DNA of 64,000 nt from Actinomycetes bacterium (GCA_030614915.1 JAUXAG010000008.1:59723-123722); one strand, 5' to 3'; numbered from the stretch's first letter, positions 1 through 9,615 are shown. Numbers and translations: made by a program. The notes: a model not told the origin generated them from the sequence alone.

Positions 1-684
1 CAGGAAAGCAATGATACTGCCTTCAAAAGTCGTGCGCCTTTGGCCTGCAAATCCAAAAAGCCCTGTGTGTATCGCATCGCCGTTGCGAATCCCGGCAGAT
101 ATGATGATCGGCTGAGGCAGCAACTCCGTTATGGTTTTACTGGCCACAAGAGTGAACTCCGTTCCACTGTTATGGTCTGAGCCAAGAGTGTTTAAGAGCC
201 CACCAAGGTCGCGGTCAAGTTCGGATGTACTCTCATTCCATTTAAAATGGGTACCAAAAGTGATTGCCGGCATCCAGGGGCAATCAAAATCTCCTTCCTG
301 AATGAACATCGCCCTCAGATTGAGATTGTGCATGCCTATATGGTCATGTACTTTTGCACCGACCGCCGCCATAACGTCGGTGGGCCAATCGCCTAATCCA
401 AAACGCTCAAATGCATAGCCGATTTCGAATTGGCCGTAAATGTTTTCGGTGACTGCAAAGGAATGCAGATCCTTGTTGCCCGCGAAAATTGCACTTGCCG
501 ACACGCTGGGTTTGCCGAGTATTTCACCTTCTTCAGGCGGATTTGCCAGATAGGCTGTGCTGGTGATCAACACACCGCTGTTGCCCTCAATCGTGTGTAA
601 CGGCAAAGGGGGACCAGCTACGCCTACAGCACATACAACAAGTATAGTCCCTAAAACAGCCAGAACAGTTGATTTGTTACCCAT
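1..684 (-). CDS. Exported DUF3034-like protein, 3' end missing
   Basis: An open frame runs from an ATG at 682-684 to the window edge (228 codons, no stop), so the C-terminus lies outside. AGGAG at 691-695 is well placed as a ribosome binding site. Residues about 5-24 form a hydrophobic signal peptide ending in VAGPP. The mature part (TIEGNSGVLITSTAYLANPP, then LGKPSVSAS and FEIGYAFERFGLGD) resembles the DUF3034 family of beta-rich exported proteins of unknown function found next to outer-membrane systems. The family call is from memory of its pattern. An outer-membrane or periplasmic place is inferred from the signal peptide and alternating polar/hydrophobic residues. Confidence 0.6.
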   Translation of the reverse strand, partial: MGNKSTVLAVLGTILVVCAVGVAGPPLPLHTIEGNSGVLITSTAYLANPPEEGEILGKPSVSASAIFAGNKDLHSFAVTENIYGQFEIGYAFERFGLGDWPTDVMAAVGAKVHDHIGMHNLNLRAMFIQEGDFDCPWMPAITFGTHFKWNESTSELDRDLGGLLNTLGSDHNSGTEFTLVASKTITELLPQPIIISAGIRNGDAIHTGLFGFAGQRRTTFEGSIIAFL

Positions 685-1006
685 TTTTGTCTCCTGTCAC
701 TTGTTTGTCCTCAGCCGGGACGGTGCTGGTAAGGTCAGCCAACTCCGAACTGCTCAGGATCTGGCCGGCTCCAGTAGGCGGGAGACGCTTCCCGCCCTTT
801 GAACCAACTCCACCAGGTTTGAAACTGCTGACATTGCGTACACTGCTGTAATGCAGTTAGACTCATTCTGCTGGTACCTTATCAGCCGAGGGGGGGATAA
901 TCAATTACTTTTTTTGGAAAATTGACAAAAAAAGCCTGACGCGATTGAGCCAAGCCTGTTACACGCTGGGGGACTCCTTCACAGGGCCTACGTCTATGCG
1001 TTGCCC
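685..1006. other. Intergenic stretch upstream of the DUF3034-like gene
   Basis: No convincing gene. It would hold the minus-strand leader of the exported protein gene and the 3' flank of mfd. A perfect 7-bp inverted repeat with a 6-base loop (GGCGGGA / TCCCGCC) lies at 777-796 and could be a leader hairpin. A run rich in A/T around 900-935 may hold a promoter, but no well-spaced pair of boxes was found. Confidence 0.4.
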
Positions 1007-4000
1007 CTATTTTTTCAACAGCTTTCTCAACACCGCCAAGAGCGTATCGGGAGCGAAATAGCTCTTCTCCAGCCGCATATACACCGTCTGGGCGTCCACT
1101 ATCCGCACCGTACCCGGGGCATCCTTGAATAAGGGTTCGGCTAGGTCCATCTGGCGCACCGTAAAGACCAGATCAAAGTTATCCCTGATTATCGAGTTTA
1201 TCTTCCATCTGCCGGCCAGTATTCGAAGCTGGGCCAAATCCACCGCTGCCCGCGTCCGGCTGCTCAGCGGGCCGAACATGTCTTTCATATCCTGTTCCAA
1301 CTGCTCCAGGTCCTGGAGCGTTTGGGCTCGGGCCAATCGCCGATACAATTCCACTCGCTGTCGATCGCTGGCCGCGTAGCTCTTGTCGATCAGGCCCACT
1401 ATCCCCAGCTCCAGATGAACGTACGGCTTTTCCGGTGCTTCGGCACCTTTGAGTTTGGCGACCGCGGCCTTGAGCAGTTGGCAATACATCTCATAGCCCA
1501 CAGCCTGGATATGCCCGCTCTGCTGGGCCCCCAGAATATTCCCTGCCCCTCGAATCTCCAAATCCCGCAGAGCGATCCGAAAGCCCGCCCCCAGTTCGCT
1601 GTATTCCTCGATGGCCTTGAGCCGTTTGGCCGCCGTCGGCATCAAAGGCCTCGACCGCGGCAAAACCATGTAGGCATACGCCCGGTGCTTGTATCGACCC
1701 ACCCTGCCCCGAAGCTGGTGCAGCTCGGCCAGCCCAAACCGGTCGGCGTCGGTGATAATAATCGTGTTCACCGTCGGTATATCCAGCCCGCTTTCGATAA
1801 TCGTCGTGCACACCAGGACGTCAATCCGCCTGCCCACAAAATCCAGCATCACCTTTTCCAACTGCCTCTTGGGCATCTGCCCGTGCCCGATCCCGATCCG
1901 AGCCTCGGGAACAATATCTCCCAGTTGCTCAGCCGCAGCCTGAATCGAGTGCACCCGGTTGTGCAGAAAGTAAATCTGTCCATCCCGGTTCAGTTCCCGC
2001 AAGATCGCCGAACGTACCTTCTGCCTGTCATAAGGGCAGAGCTCCGTTACGATGCTCCGCCGGTCTTGCGGCGGGCTCGTCAGTGACGAAATATCCCGCA
2101 AGCCCAGCAATCCCATATGCAGCGTCCGCGGGATCGGCGTGGCCGTCATCGTCAGCACGTCCACCGTCTCCCTCAGCCGTTTGAGCCGCTCCTTGTGTTC
2201 CACGCCGAAACGCTGCTCCTCGTCGATAATCACCAGACCCAGATTCGAAAAGCTCACGTCTTCACTGAGTAGCCTATGCGTCCCGATCACTATATCCACT
2301 CGCCCGGTCATTGCCCGCTCGATAATCTTCTTCTGCTCTGGGCCCGTACGGAATCGACTCAACACCTCCACCAGAAACGGATAGTCCGCCAGTCGCTCAC
2401 TGAAAGTCCTGTAATGCTGCTGAGCCAGCACCGTCGTCGGCACCAGTACCGCCACTTGGCGGCCCGCCTCAACCACCTTGAAGGCCGCCCGGATGGCCAG
2501 CTCCGTCTTGCCGTAACCCACGTCCCCGCACAGCAGCCGTTCCATGGGCTGGGCTTGGCACATGTCTGCTTTGATCTCTTCCAGGGCCGTCAATTGATCC
2601 GCCGTCTCCTGGTAAATAAACGAGGCCTCGAACTCCTTTTGCCACGGCGTGTCCTGCGGATATGCATCCCCCTGCTCTGCCTGGCGCCTGGCCTGCAGCT
2701 CCAGCAGCTCAGCGGCCAGGTCGGTTACTGCCCGCTGGGCCTTGTCCCGCTGTCTTCGCCAGGTGCCGGTACCCAGCTTCGATAGCGGCGGATGGCCCCC
2801 AAAGCCCCCGATGTACCGCTGAATCAGATCAACTCGGCTCGTCGGCACGTGCAGCAGGGCACCTTCGCCAAAACGCACCGACAGAAACTCCTCGCGTCGG
2901 CCGTGTCTTTCCAGAATCTTCAACCCCTCGAATCTGCCTATCCCATGAGCCGCGTGCACCACGTAGTCACTGGAGTTCAGCTCGGCAAAACTGTCCACCG
3001 GACGGCTGCTGGGCAACCGCCGAATCCGACGCCGATGCTCGTAGCGGTGGAATATCTCATGATGGCCGGCCACCACTATCTTCAACCCCGGCATCCGAAA
3101 GCCTTGGTGAATGAACCCCAGCGGACAGCTCAGCCGCGCCGGAAAGTCCAGCTTCTGGGCCGAGAACATCTCTTCCAGCCGCTGCCGCTGCGACGGATTA
3201 TCACAGTAAACATAAACGTCGTTCTCCCCGGCCAGCTCGGCAAGCTCCTGCAGTGCCTGCCCCGGCGAGGTCTCGAATCTCTGCATCGACCCGAATCGCA
3301 GCGAAAATTCTTCTTCGGCTCGCCCCGATCCGAATCGGCTCAGCTCCATCTGGTAAAAGGCATTGGCCGAGCTAAAAATATCTTCCAGCCGGTAATACTT
3401 CTGGGGGTTGAGAACCCGGTTGAGAAAAACCCGAGCGATCTCACTGATCTCCAACGGCTCATTCCAGACGATGATCGTCTCTTTCGGTAAATAGTCGAAC
3501 AGAGTCCCCCGCTCTTGGCCGGCCCCCGCCTCCGCGTAACCGGCCCCCGCCAATTCCACTTCATCCATCTGCCCGCTGGAGCGTTGGGTATCCAGATCGA
3601 TCTTGCGGATCGATTCGACGGTATCGCCTGAAAACTCTACGCGGGCCGGTTCCCGCCAGCCCGGCACAAACACGTCCACAATCCCCCCCCGCACTGCGAA
3701 CTCACCAGGCACCTCCGCCATATCCACCCGTTCGTAGCCGCCCCGGACCAGCCAGGCCAACAGCTCGTCGCGATCCTGTTGGCTCGAACGCCTCAGCCGC
3801 AGACTATCGGATTTCAAGGCAGCTTTGCTGGGCAGCGGTTCCAGTAGGGCCAACACCGATGTGCTTATTATTAAATCCCCCGCCTCTTCGGCCAGCAGCC
3901 TTCTGCACAGACGCAGCCTTTGGCCCAATATCTCGTCTGTTGCCGTTATTTCCTTGGGGATTAGTTCCCAGGCCGGAAATAGCTCGACGTCCTGCTGGGC

Positions 4001-4225
4001 AAAAACATCCAGATCGTCTTGGGCGTCGTCGGCATTGTCAATGTGAGCGGCCACCAGCAGGATAGGACGCTTCAGAAGCCGCCCCAGACACGCCACCACC
4101 AGCGGCGCAGACGATCCCCACACACCCTTGGCCCAGACCCACCCCCCTTGCTCTTTCGCTGAGCCGATCTGCTTAGCCAGGGCTTGAATTGTCGAGTCCC
4201 GACAAATCTGCTCGACCAGATTCAT
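1007..4225 (-). CDS. mfd: Transcription-repair coupling factor Mfd
   Basis: Mfd is the ATP-driven translocase that removes RNA polymerase stalled at DNA damage and recruits UvrA. The 1072-residue length is near the family norm. The N-terminal part shows the UvrB-like repeat region (ELFPAWELIP, GGYERVDMAEVPGEFAVRGG). The RNA polymerase interaction domain begins near residue 420 (YVVHAAHGIGRFEGLKIL). The helicase core follows with Walker A GDVGYGKTE (about residue 567), DEEQRFG (about 667), TMTATPIPRTLH and the RecG-like GRVGR segment. The C-terminal domain has GAGNILGAQQSGHIQAVGYE. It is transcribed divergently from nadC. Confidence 0.97.
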   Translation of the reverse strand: MNLVEQICRDSTIQALAKQIGSAKEQGGWVWAKGVWGSSAPLVVACLGRLLKRPILLVAAHIDNADDAQDDLDVFAQQDVELFPAWELIPKEITATDEILGQRLRLCRRLLAEEAGDLIISTSVLALLEPLPSKAALKSDSLRLRRSSQQDRDELLAWLVRGGYERVDMAEVPGEFAVRGGIVDVFVPGWREPARVEFSGDTVESIRKIDLDTQRSSGQMDEVELAGAGYAEAGAGQERGTLFDYLPKETIIVWNEPLEISEIARVFLNRVLNPQKYYRLEDIFSSANAFYQMELSRFGSGRAEEEFSLRFGSMQRFETSPGQALQELAELAGENDVYVYCDNPSQRQRLEEMFSAQKLDFPARLSCPLGFIHQGFRMPGLKIVVAGHHEIFHRYEHRRRIRRLPSSRPVDSFAELNSSDYVVHAAHGIGRFEGLKILERHGRREEFLSVRFGEGALLHVPTSRVDLIQRYIGGFGGHPPLSKLGTGTWRRQRDKAQRAVTDLAAELLELQARRQAEQGDAYPQDTPWQKEFEASFIYQETADQLTALEEIKADMCQAQPMERLLCGDVGYGKTELAIRAAFKVVEAGRQVAVLVPTTVLAQQHYRTFSERLADYPFLVEVLSRFRTGPEQKKIIERAMTGRVDIVIGTHRLLSEDVSFSNLGLVIIDEEQRFGVEHKERLKRLRETVDVLTMTATPIPRTLHMGLLGLRDISSLTSPPQDRRSIVTELCPYDRQKVRSAILRELNRDGQIYFLHNRVHSIQAAAEQLGDIVPEARIGIGHGQMPKRQLEKVMLDFVGRRIDVLVCTTIIESGLDIPTVNTIIITDADRFGLAELHQLRGRVGRYKHRAYAYMVLPRSRPLMPTAAKRLKAIEEYSELGAGFRIALRDLEIRGAGNILGAQQSGHIQAVGYEMYCQLLKAAVAKLKGAEAPEKPYVHLELGIVGLIDKSYAASDRQRVELYRRLARAQTLQDLEQLEQDMKDMFGPLSSRTRAAVDLAQLRILAGRWKINSIIRDNFDLVFTVRQMDLAEPLFKDAPGTVRIVDAQTVYMRLEKSYFAPDTLLAVLRKLLKK

Positions 4226-4324
4226 TCAACAATTCCGCCTACACACATCATATCCTTTGCCTTCATTATGTCAACAACGCCCCCAGGCTTGACATTACCA
4301 CCTTCGACTGCTACTAAAATACTT

Positions 4325-5227
4325 ATGAAGCTCGATCCACCTGCACCATCTACTTTCATCGACCTTTTGAAGCGTGCTTTGGCCGAGGACCTTGGCCCCG
4401 GCGATATTACCTCCCAGGCCTTGGTCGATGAAAATCTCTCGGCCGGGGCCGTAATCCTGGCCAAGCAAGAGGGAATCCTGGCCGGAATGTTCATCCTCGG
4501 ACCCCTGGCCGAGCTTTTGGCCGAACCGTTGCAAGTCGAACCAAGAGCATCGGACGGCCAAGCTCTTTGCGCCGGGCGGCAAGTTGCCCGAATCGCAGGC
4601 CAGGTGCGCGGAATTCTGGCCTTCGAACGCGTGGCTCTAAACTTCCTCGCCCATCTGAGCGGAATAGCCACCCTCACCAGCAAATTCGTTCAGGCCGTTC
4701 AGGGCACCCAGGCTATCATTTGTGATACCCGCAAGACGATACCCGGCCTGCGGACCCTCGAAAAATACGCCGTCCGCGCCGGCGGCGGCTCCAATCACCG
4801 CCTGGGACTCTTCGACTCTGCCATGATCAAGGACAACCATCTGCTATCCTTGAGCAGCGAGACCAGCAGCCCGGATCACTTTGCTGTCCTGAGCCAACGC
4901 CTGCCAAAACTGCGAACACAATTACCCCCCGGCGGCTTCATTCAGTTGGAGGTTGACGATCTGCCGCAATTCCAACAAGTCTTGGATTTGGACTTGGACC
5001 TGGACATGGTCTTGCTCGACAATTTCTCTCTAGCCCACCTTGCTCAAGCCGTAAAACTCCGCAACGAGGCCGGTCTGGCCGGAAAATTGATTCTGGAGGC
5101 TTCCGGCAACATCACCCTGGGAAATGTCAAGCAGGTGGCTCGCACCGGCGTCGAGCGCATTTCCGTCGGAGCCTTGACCCACTCAGCCCCAGCCTTTGAT
5201 TTCTCCATGGAGTTTATTCAAAAGTGA
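4325..5227 (+). CDS. nadC: Nicotinate-nucleotide pyrophosphorylase (quinolinate phosphoribosyltransferase)
   Basis: NadC makes nicotinate mononucleotide, CO2 and PPi from quinolinate and PRPP in de novo NAD synthesis. Family motifs are clear: LAEDLGPGDITSQ, ERVALNFLAHLSGIAT, CDTRKTIPGLRTLEKYAVRAGGGSNHR and SAMIKDNHL, with the C-terminal LEASGNITLGNV and SVGALTHSAPAFDFSM. The frame is open further upstream, but the ATG at 4325 gives 300 residues, normal for the family, and keeps the start clear of mfd; an ATG at 4268 is possible. The stop overlaps the next gene's GTG by four bases, so nadC and birA are translationally coupled. Confidence 0.95.
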   Translation: MKLDPPAPSTFIDLLKRALAEDLGPGDITSQALVDENLSAGAVILAKQEGILAGMFILGPLAELLAEPLQVEPRASDGQALCAGRQVARIAGQVRGILAFERVALNFLAHLSGIATLTSKFVQAVQGTQAIICDTRKTIPGLRTLEKYAVRAGGGSNHRLGLFDSAMIKDNHLLSLSSETSSPDHFAVLSQRLPKLRTQLPPGGFIQLEVDDLPQFQQVLDLDLDLDMVLLDNFSLAHLAQAVKLRNEAGLAGKLILEASGNITLGNVKQVARTGVERISVGALTHSAPAFDFSMEFIQK

Positions 5228-6180
5228 AACTGCGATTGTTGAAGTTTCTGCAGGAGCGTCCCCAGCAGTGGCTGGCCATGGAGGGCCTCTGCCGCGAATT
5301 CTCCGCCCGCCCACAGCAGATCACCAAAGCCATGGCCGAGATCCGCAGCCGCGGTTTTCACATCGACCTCTCCCCTGTGGACGGTTATCGCTACGTAGTC
5401 ACACCCGAACCCCTCTGGGTCGAGCTATTGAAGCCCCCCGCTTGCCGCCGCCTTGCTCAGGGCGTCAAACTAGTCCAGACTACCAGCAGCACCAACGATT
5501 TGGCCCGCCGGGCCGCCGCCGATCCCGCCAACGATGGGCTGGCCATCTTCGCCGAGTTCCAAACCGCCGGGCGCGGCCGACAGGGCGCCTCCTGGAGCTC
5601 ACCTGCGGGCCTGAATTTGCTCTTCAGTGTCTTGCTCTTCGACCGCCAACGCCGCCTCAAGCCCCACCTGCTCACCCTGGCCTCGGGACTGGCCCTGGTC
5701 GAGGCCGTGGGCGAAGTTACCAGCCTCCAGCCCAAACTCAAATGGCCCAACGACCTGCTCATAGACAGCCGGAAGGCTGCCGGCATCCTCGTCGAAGTCT
5801 GCTCGGACTCTTCAGATACCCCAGCCCTGATAATCGGCATCGGCTTGAACTGCAATTGTTCCCCGGACGAGCTGCCCCCCAAGGCCACTTCTTTACGCCA
5901 GGCGTCTGGCCGAATCATCGACCGTCACACCTTGGCCCGCTCGATCCTCGCCCACCTCGAATCCTGGATCGATTGTTGCCTGAGCGACCGCCGCCAGCAT
6001 ATCCGCCAGGGGTACCTGCAAATGTCCGACCTCTTGGGCCGAGCCGTCCGGCTCAGCTGCCAGGGCCGTCGCTATTCCGGGCGAGTGGTCGATCTGGACC
6101 CTTTCCAGGGCATTCTGGTCCAATTGGATCATGGCGGCGTGCGTCTTTTCTCCCCCGCCACAACTTCTCTGCTCAGTTAG
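5224..6180 (+). CDS. birA: Biotin--[acetyl-CoA-carboxylase] ligase, bifunctional BirA type
   Basis: This enzyme attaches biotin to carboxylase carrier domains. The first 60 or so residues form a winged-helix DNA-binding domain (FLQERPQQWLAMEGLCREF, QQITKAMAEIRSRGF), so it may also act as a biotin-dependent repressor. The catalytic domain has the STNDLARR entry, the biotinyl-AMP loop AEFQTAGRGRQGASWSS, LKWPNDLLI with RKAAGILVE, and IGIGLNCNC. The C-terminal SH3-like domain is present (GRAVRLSCQGRRYSGRVVDL). The start is a GTG inside GTGA overlapping the nadC stop. No biotin synthesis genes are nearby. Confidence 0.95.
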   Translation: MKLRLLKFLQERPQQWLAMEGLCREFSARPQQITKAMAEIRSRGFHIDLSPVDGYRYVVTPEPLWVELLKPPACRRLAQGVKLVQTTSSTNDLARRAAADPANDGLAIFAEFQTAGRGRQGASWSSPAGLNLLFSVLLFDRQRRLKPHLLTLASGLALVEAVGEVTSLQPKLKWPNDLLIDSRKAAGILVEVCSDSSDTPALIIGIGLNCNCSPDELPPKATSLRQASGRIIDRHTLARSILAHLESWIDCCLSDRRQHIRQGYLQMSDLLGRAVRLSCQGRRYSGRVVDLDPFQGILVQLDHGGVRLFSPATTSLLS

Positions 6181-6381
6181 GGCATCTCCCTCGGCTGCCC
6201 AGGGGTCCTGTGTTTGCACCGATTATGGGACCGGACTGTTAGCCCATCCTATTCCCTTTCTCTTCAAGACTTACCCTCGTAACACCGATAATCTTGTTGT
6301 TAGCTGGGGTTTGGTCGAATATGGCGAGGCCGAAAAACCCTGCAGCGGATTTTCCAAGGACCTGCCCATCGGAGAGACCTG

Positions 6382-6828
6382 ATGCACTGCCTGTCCACCG
6401 GAAAAAAAGGCTTTACCTTTGTGGAAATCATCATCGCTGTGATCATCTTGGCCGCCTTGGCCGCTCTGGTGGTCCCCCAATTGGGAAGGGCTTCAGCCGA
6501 GCCTGACCTTGCTGCCTTGGCCGCCACTCTGCAGACGGTCCGCACCCAATTGCAGTATTATAAACTCCAGCACAACGATAGCTTCCCCAGCTTGGCTGAT
6601 TGGCAACAACAGATGCTCAGCAAAACCAAAGCTAACGGCAGCTGTTCGGCCCGCGGTTCCTGTGGGCCTTACCTCTTGCAGGTTCCCGCCAATCCCCTCG
6701 ATGGTTCTCGAGATATCAGTCCCCTCCAGGACGGTTCCGGCGGCTGGATGTATGACGAGAAGACCGGCCAATTCAGGTCCAACGACCCCAGCGTCCTTGA
6801 GGGCAACTCGCAGACCAGGGATTTGTAA
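6382..6828 (+). CDS. Type II secretion / type IV pilin-like pseudopilin
   Basis: The 148-residue protein carries a class III prepilin leader: after a short basic leader (STGKKG) come FTFVEIIIAVIILAALAAL, with Gly/Phe as the prepilin peptidase site and Glu at position +5. The hydrophobic helix is followed by a small globular part with CSARGSCGPYLLQVPANPL, a two-cysteine segment like GspG/GspH-type minor pseudopilins of planctomycetes. GGAGAG lies just before the ATG. It stands alone here, with no secretion ATPase or peptidase gene, so the machinery it serves is not known from this window. Confidence 0.85.
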   Translation: MHCLSTGKKGFTFVEIIIAVIILAALAALVVPQLGRASAEPDLAALAATLQTVRTQLQYYKLQHNDSFPSLADWQQQMLSKTKANGSCSARGSCGPYLLQVPANPLDGSRDISPLQDGSGGWMYDEKTGQFRSNDPSVLEGNSQTRDL

Positions 6829-6833
6829 AACCC

Positions 6834-7085
6834 CTACTTGCTCGACCGCTCCGCCATCTCTTCCAGAATACCAGCCAGCTTTACTTGGTTCCGGGCCAGC
6901 TTCTGTTGCCGATGAACCAGCCAGAGTATCCCCACCAGGCTGATAATGCTGACAATCAGTATCAGCCGCAGACCGCCCGCCGGTAAATTCTGCGCCGCTT
7001 GGTAAATCTGCTCGATCATCGCTTCTTGGCTGACTGCTTCGCTTGATTCGGCAGACACCTGTGCCAGAAGACTCATTGCACCCAT
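6834..7085 (-). CDS. Small single-pass membrane protein, unknown function
   Basis: I do not recognise the family. The 83 residues contain one clear membrane segment (residues about 39-57, LRLILIVSIISLVGILWLV) followed by a basic, possibly coiled tail (HRQQKLARNQVKLAGILEEM). The ribosome binding site CGGAGGAAT before the ATG is strong, which supports a real gene. It ends the minus-strand run tsaB - methyltransferase - rnhA - pgsA, 29 bases after the pgsA stop, so it is probably co-transcribed with phospholipid synthesis. It converges with the pseudopilin gene, with only five bases between the stops. Confidence 0.7.
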   Translation of the reverse strand: MGAMSLLAQVSAESSEAVSQEAMIEQIYQAAQNLPAGGLRLILIVSIISLVGILWLVHRQQKLARNQVKLAGILEEMAERSSK

Positions 7086-7114
7086 TTGTATTCCTCCGGA
7101 GTCTAATCCGCCTA

Positions 7115-7678
7115 CTAATCCTTAGCCGGGCGCACTATCTTTAGATAACCCAGCACGTAGTCCACACCGCTCCAAACCGTCACCGCTGTCAATATCCCCA
7201 TAGCCCATAGGGAAAAGTCTTGAAAAGGTCCTGCCCCCTTCCCGAAAAGGTTTATACCCGTCATCACGGTCAGGATCACCACCGCTTGGGCTACTGCCTT
7301 GACCTTCCCGCTGGTCCTAGCCTGAATGACCGTCCCTTTCATAGCCGCCGCGATCCGGATATTAGCCACGATGATGTCGCGGTAAAATATCAAAGCCACC
7401 ATAAAAATATGGGCATACTCCGCGAGCATAAAACACAGAAAAACGCTGAACCGGCTAATGCAGTCCGCAAACGGATCCAGAACCTTGCCCAGGTCGGTAA
7501 CTTGCCCCCAGCGTCTGGCCAGCAGCCCGTCAATCAAATCCGTTATCTCGAAGGCCACCACCAGGGCCAAGGCCACCCACAAAAACCCCTTGTGTACCTC
7601 CCAGCCCAGGTAAAAAGAAATGATGAACAGCGGACTGCCTACTATCCGCGTGAAGGTAATTTTGGTCGGCAGATTCAT
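7115..7678 (-). CDS. pgsA: CDP-alcohol phosphatidyltransferase, PgsA type
   Basis: Integral membrane enzyme that transfers a phosphatidyl group from CDP-diacylglycerol, most likely to glycerol-3-phosphate, the first committed step to phosphatidylglycerol. The CDP-alcohol phosphotransferase signature D-x2-DG-x2-AR-x8-G-x3-D-x3-D is complete in DLIDGLLARR...DLGKVLDPFAD. The N-terminal NLPTKITFTRI is typical of PgsA, and several membrane segments follow. At 187 residues it fits the family. The acceptor cannot be proved from sequence; other CDP-alcohol acceptors are possible. Confidence 0.88.
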   Translation of the reverse strand: MNLPTKITFTRIVGSPLFIISFYLGWEVHKGFLWVALALVVAFEITDLIDGLLARRWGQVTDLGKVLDPFADCISRFSVFLCFMLAEYAHIFMVALIFYRDIIVANIRIAAAMKGTVIQARTSGKVKAVAQAVVILTVMTGINLFGKGAGPFQDFSLWAMGILTAVTVWSGVDYVLGYLKIVRPAKD

Positions 7679-7732
7679 CCGGCCCGTCCTTGCCCCTGTC
7701 TTATTATAAAGCAGTCTGGGCCCACCGCAAGC

Positions 7733-8194
7733 TCACAGCTTCCCCGCGGCTGCCACTGCCAAGCGGTCACACTCCTCGTTTTCCGGATGCCCCGCATGTC
7801 CGGCAATCCATTCCCAGCTCACTTCATGCACCCCGCTGAGCTCCAGCAGTCTTTGCCACAGCTCGGCGTTCTTCACCGGCTTCTTACCAGCAGTCCGCCA
7901 GTTTTTCTCGACCCACTTCGTGATCCACTCGGTCATCCCTTTGCTCACGTACTGCGAATCGGTCATCACCTTGACCTTGCTCGGCTTTTTGATAGTCTCC
8001 AGCCCTGAAATCACCGCCGTCAATTCCATTCGATTGTTGGTCGTCATCTTCTCACCCCCTGACATTCGCTTTGCCCTGCCCGTAGCCGGGTGTTTGAGAA
8101 TCACTCCCCAGCCCCCTGGGCCCGGATTACCCGAACAGGCCCCGTCGGCGTATAGGATCACATCAAAATCTTTATCAGCCGCCCTCGTTTTCAT
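7733..8194 (-). CDS. rnhA: Ribonuclease HI
   Basis: Endonuclease that cuts the RNA strand of RNA-DNA hybrids. The family core is visible: [16 protein letters not shown] with the first catalytic Asp, [10 protein letters not shown] with the catalytic Glu, [10 protein letters not shown] with the next Asp, [20 protein letters not shown] with the active-site His and the last Asp. The basic handle region ([16 protein letters not shown]) is present, as in E. coli RNase HI. Length 153 is normal. Its start overlaps the end of the upstream methyltransferase gene by 20 bases, indicating one operon. Confidence 0.96.
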   Translation of the reverse strand: MKTRAADKDFDVILYADGACSGNPGPGGWGVILKHPATGRAKRMSGGEKMTTNNRMELTAVISGLETIKKPSKVKVMTDSQYVSKGMTEWITKWVEKNWRTAGKKPVKNAELWQRLLELSGVHEVSWEWIAGHAGHPENEECDRLAVAAAGKL

Positions 8195-8783
8195 GCCTGT
8201 CCTTTCGCCTGCTTTTGACCGCCTTAGCCACCGTATAATGCCTCCCCTGTTTCAGCTTCTCATAGTTGCCGAATATCTCTTCACAGACCCGCTTGATAAA
8301 CACTCGCAAACCGCTCAGGCTGACCAGATACAACACCCCGCCAGACAGCAATCTCCTCTTCGCATCGCTCAGCAGAATGTACAACAGCTCTTTACCAACC
8401 TTAGCCGGTAAATTGGCCGCCACCACATTGAACTTACCCGTTGCCAGACCCTCAAAGCCGTTGCCCAATCGCACCTTGCAGTTGCTTAGTCCGTTTACTT
8501 TCACATTTTTAGTCGCATATTCCACAGCCACAAAGTCCCGATCCACCATATACACCTCGCCATTCCTGGCCAGCCGTCCCATAGCCAGACCGATCGGACC
8601 ATAGCCGCAACCCAGGTCCAGGCAAATATCGTCAGCCTCTATCTCCAACTGTTCTATCAGCAGCCGCGAGCCCTCGTCCACCGCCCGAGGACTGAACAGT
8701 CCCCAAGTCGAATGAAACGTAAAGTCCATGCCCCGCAGCCGCTGCCGGAACACAATATCCCTTTTCAGTTTTCTTACATCCAT
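8175..8783 (-). CDS. Class I SAM-dependent methyltransferase, RsmC-like
   Basis: The 202-residue protein has a Rossmann-type SAM site ([20 protein letters not shown]) and an acidic residue after the second strand ([14 protein letters not shown]). The catalytic motif of amino-group methyltransferases is usually NPPF or NPPY; here the place reads [11 protein letters not shown], so motif IV is altered. The overall pattern ([25 protein letters not shown]) is that of the C-terminal half of RsmC/RlmG 16S and 23S rRNA methyltransferases. RNA is the likely substrate by family, but the changed motif makes this uncertain. It lies between tsaB and rnhA in one minus-strand run. Confidence 0.8.
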   Translation of the reverse strand: MDVRKLKRDIVFRQRLRGMDFTFHSTWGLFSPRAVDEGSRLLIEQLEIEADDICLDLGCGYGPIGLAMGRLARNGEVYMVDRDFVAVEYATKNVKVNGLSNCKVRLGNGFEGLATGKFNVVAANLPAKVGKELLYILLSDAKRRLLSGGVLYLVSLSGLRVFIKRVCEEIFGNYEKLKQGRHYTVAKAVKSRRKDRHENEGG

Positions 8784-8787
8784 CAGG

Positions 8788-9510
8788 TCAACGCCCGTGC
8801 CTCTTGTTCCACAATTCTTCAGCCTCCGGCACTCGCAGATAGATCGGTCTCAAACTCACCGGATCGGAAAATTCTCCTTTTCGCCCCATGGCCCAGCCTA
8901 TCTTACACACCTCTTGGGCCTTGGGCCACCACAGCGATTCAGCCCCGACCTGGACCCCCTCAGCCTTCAGGGCCTCCTGATGATGCCTTAGCCCCTCACC
9001 CAGCAGCAGCATCGGCTTGGCACTTTCCGCCACGAACTTCCTCGGCTCCGTCAAACAGGCCTCCAACGTGGTCACCAGGCGCCCCTCACGCCGCTCGAAT
9101 CTTCCCCCAAAAACTTGCCCTCGCTTGGCGTCCAGCACCACCCCCACGTTGATGGCTCCTGCCGGAGCGTTGGCTGCTATCACCTCTATCGACCCCACCG
9201 CCACTAGCCGCACTCCACAGGCCATCGCCAGCGTTTTGGCCACGGTTATACCGATCCGCAGTCCCGTGAAGGACCCCGGCCCAGCTGATACATACACCTG
9301 GTCGAGGTCCTCGGCTCGCCAGCCCAGTTGCCCTGTGGCCCGATCCATAGCCGGCAGCAGCTCGGCCACATGCCTCAGATTCCGCCGAAACTCTTGGACC
9401 GCCACCAGTTCCCCCCCCACAGCCAAGGCCAGCGAACCCACTCGGCTGGAGGTCTCTATCGCCAGAACCTTCAGCCCTTGTCCACTATTCTCTCCTGACA
9501 CTCCTGCCAT
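8788..9510 (-). CDS. tsaB: tRNA threonylcarbamoyladenosine biosynthesis protein TsaB
   Basis: TsaB is the scaffold partner of TsaD and TsaE in making the t6A37 modification of tRNAs that read ANN codons. Family hallmarks: VLAIETSSRVGSLAL near the N-terminus, RHVAELLPAM, and the ASKH-type YVSAGPGSFTGLRIGI. TsaD and TsaE are not in the window. The start is uncertain: I chose the ATG at 9510, but a TTG at 9543 adds 11 residues and the homologous core starts only at KVLAIETS. Its neighbour across the promoter region is a tRNA-Thr, itself a t6A substrate class, probably by chance. Confidence 0.92.
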   Translation of the reverse strand: MAGVSGENSGQGLKVLAIETSSRVGSLALAVGGELVAVQEFRRNLRHVAELLPAMDRATGQLGWRAEDLDQVYVSAGPGSFTGLRIGITVAKTLAMACGVRLVAVGSIEVIAANAPAGAINVGVVLDAKRGQVFGGRFERREGRLVTTLEACLTEPRKFVAESAKPMLLLGEGLRHHQEALKAEGVQVGAESLWWPKAQEVCKIGWAMGRKGEFSDPVSLRPIYLRVPEAEELWNKRHGR

Positions 9511-9615
9511 TCCGCTTTGCCATCCCTTCCAATATGTCCCCAACTTTGTAGCTATTGCCCCACCTTACCCGAACCTCCCGTACAATAAAAGCGCCCTGCC
9601 CGCGAGAGCTCCCCG

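Noticed and set aside
5196..6242. Long plus-strand frame of 348 codons overlapping birA
   Set aside because: Its translation is Pro/Arg/His-rich and matches no family; birA in another frame has all its motifs. Such shadows are expected in GC-rich coding DNA.
8175..8783. Calling the RsmC-like gene rsmC outright
   Set aside because: Only the C-terminal methyltransferase half is present and the NPPF-type motif is altered, so the exact rRNA target cannot be named.
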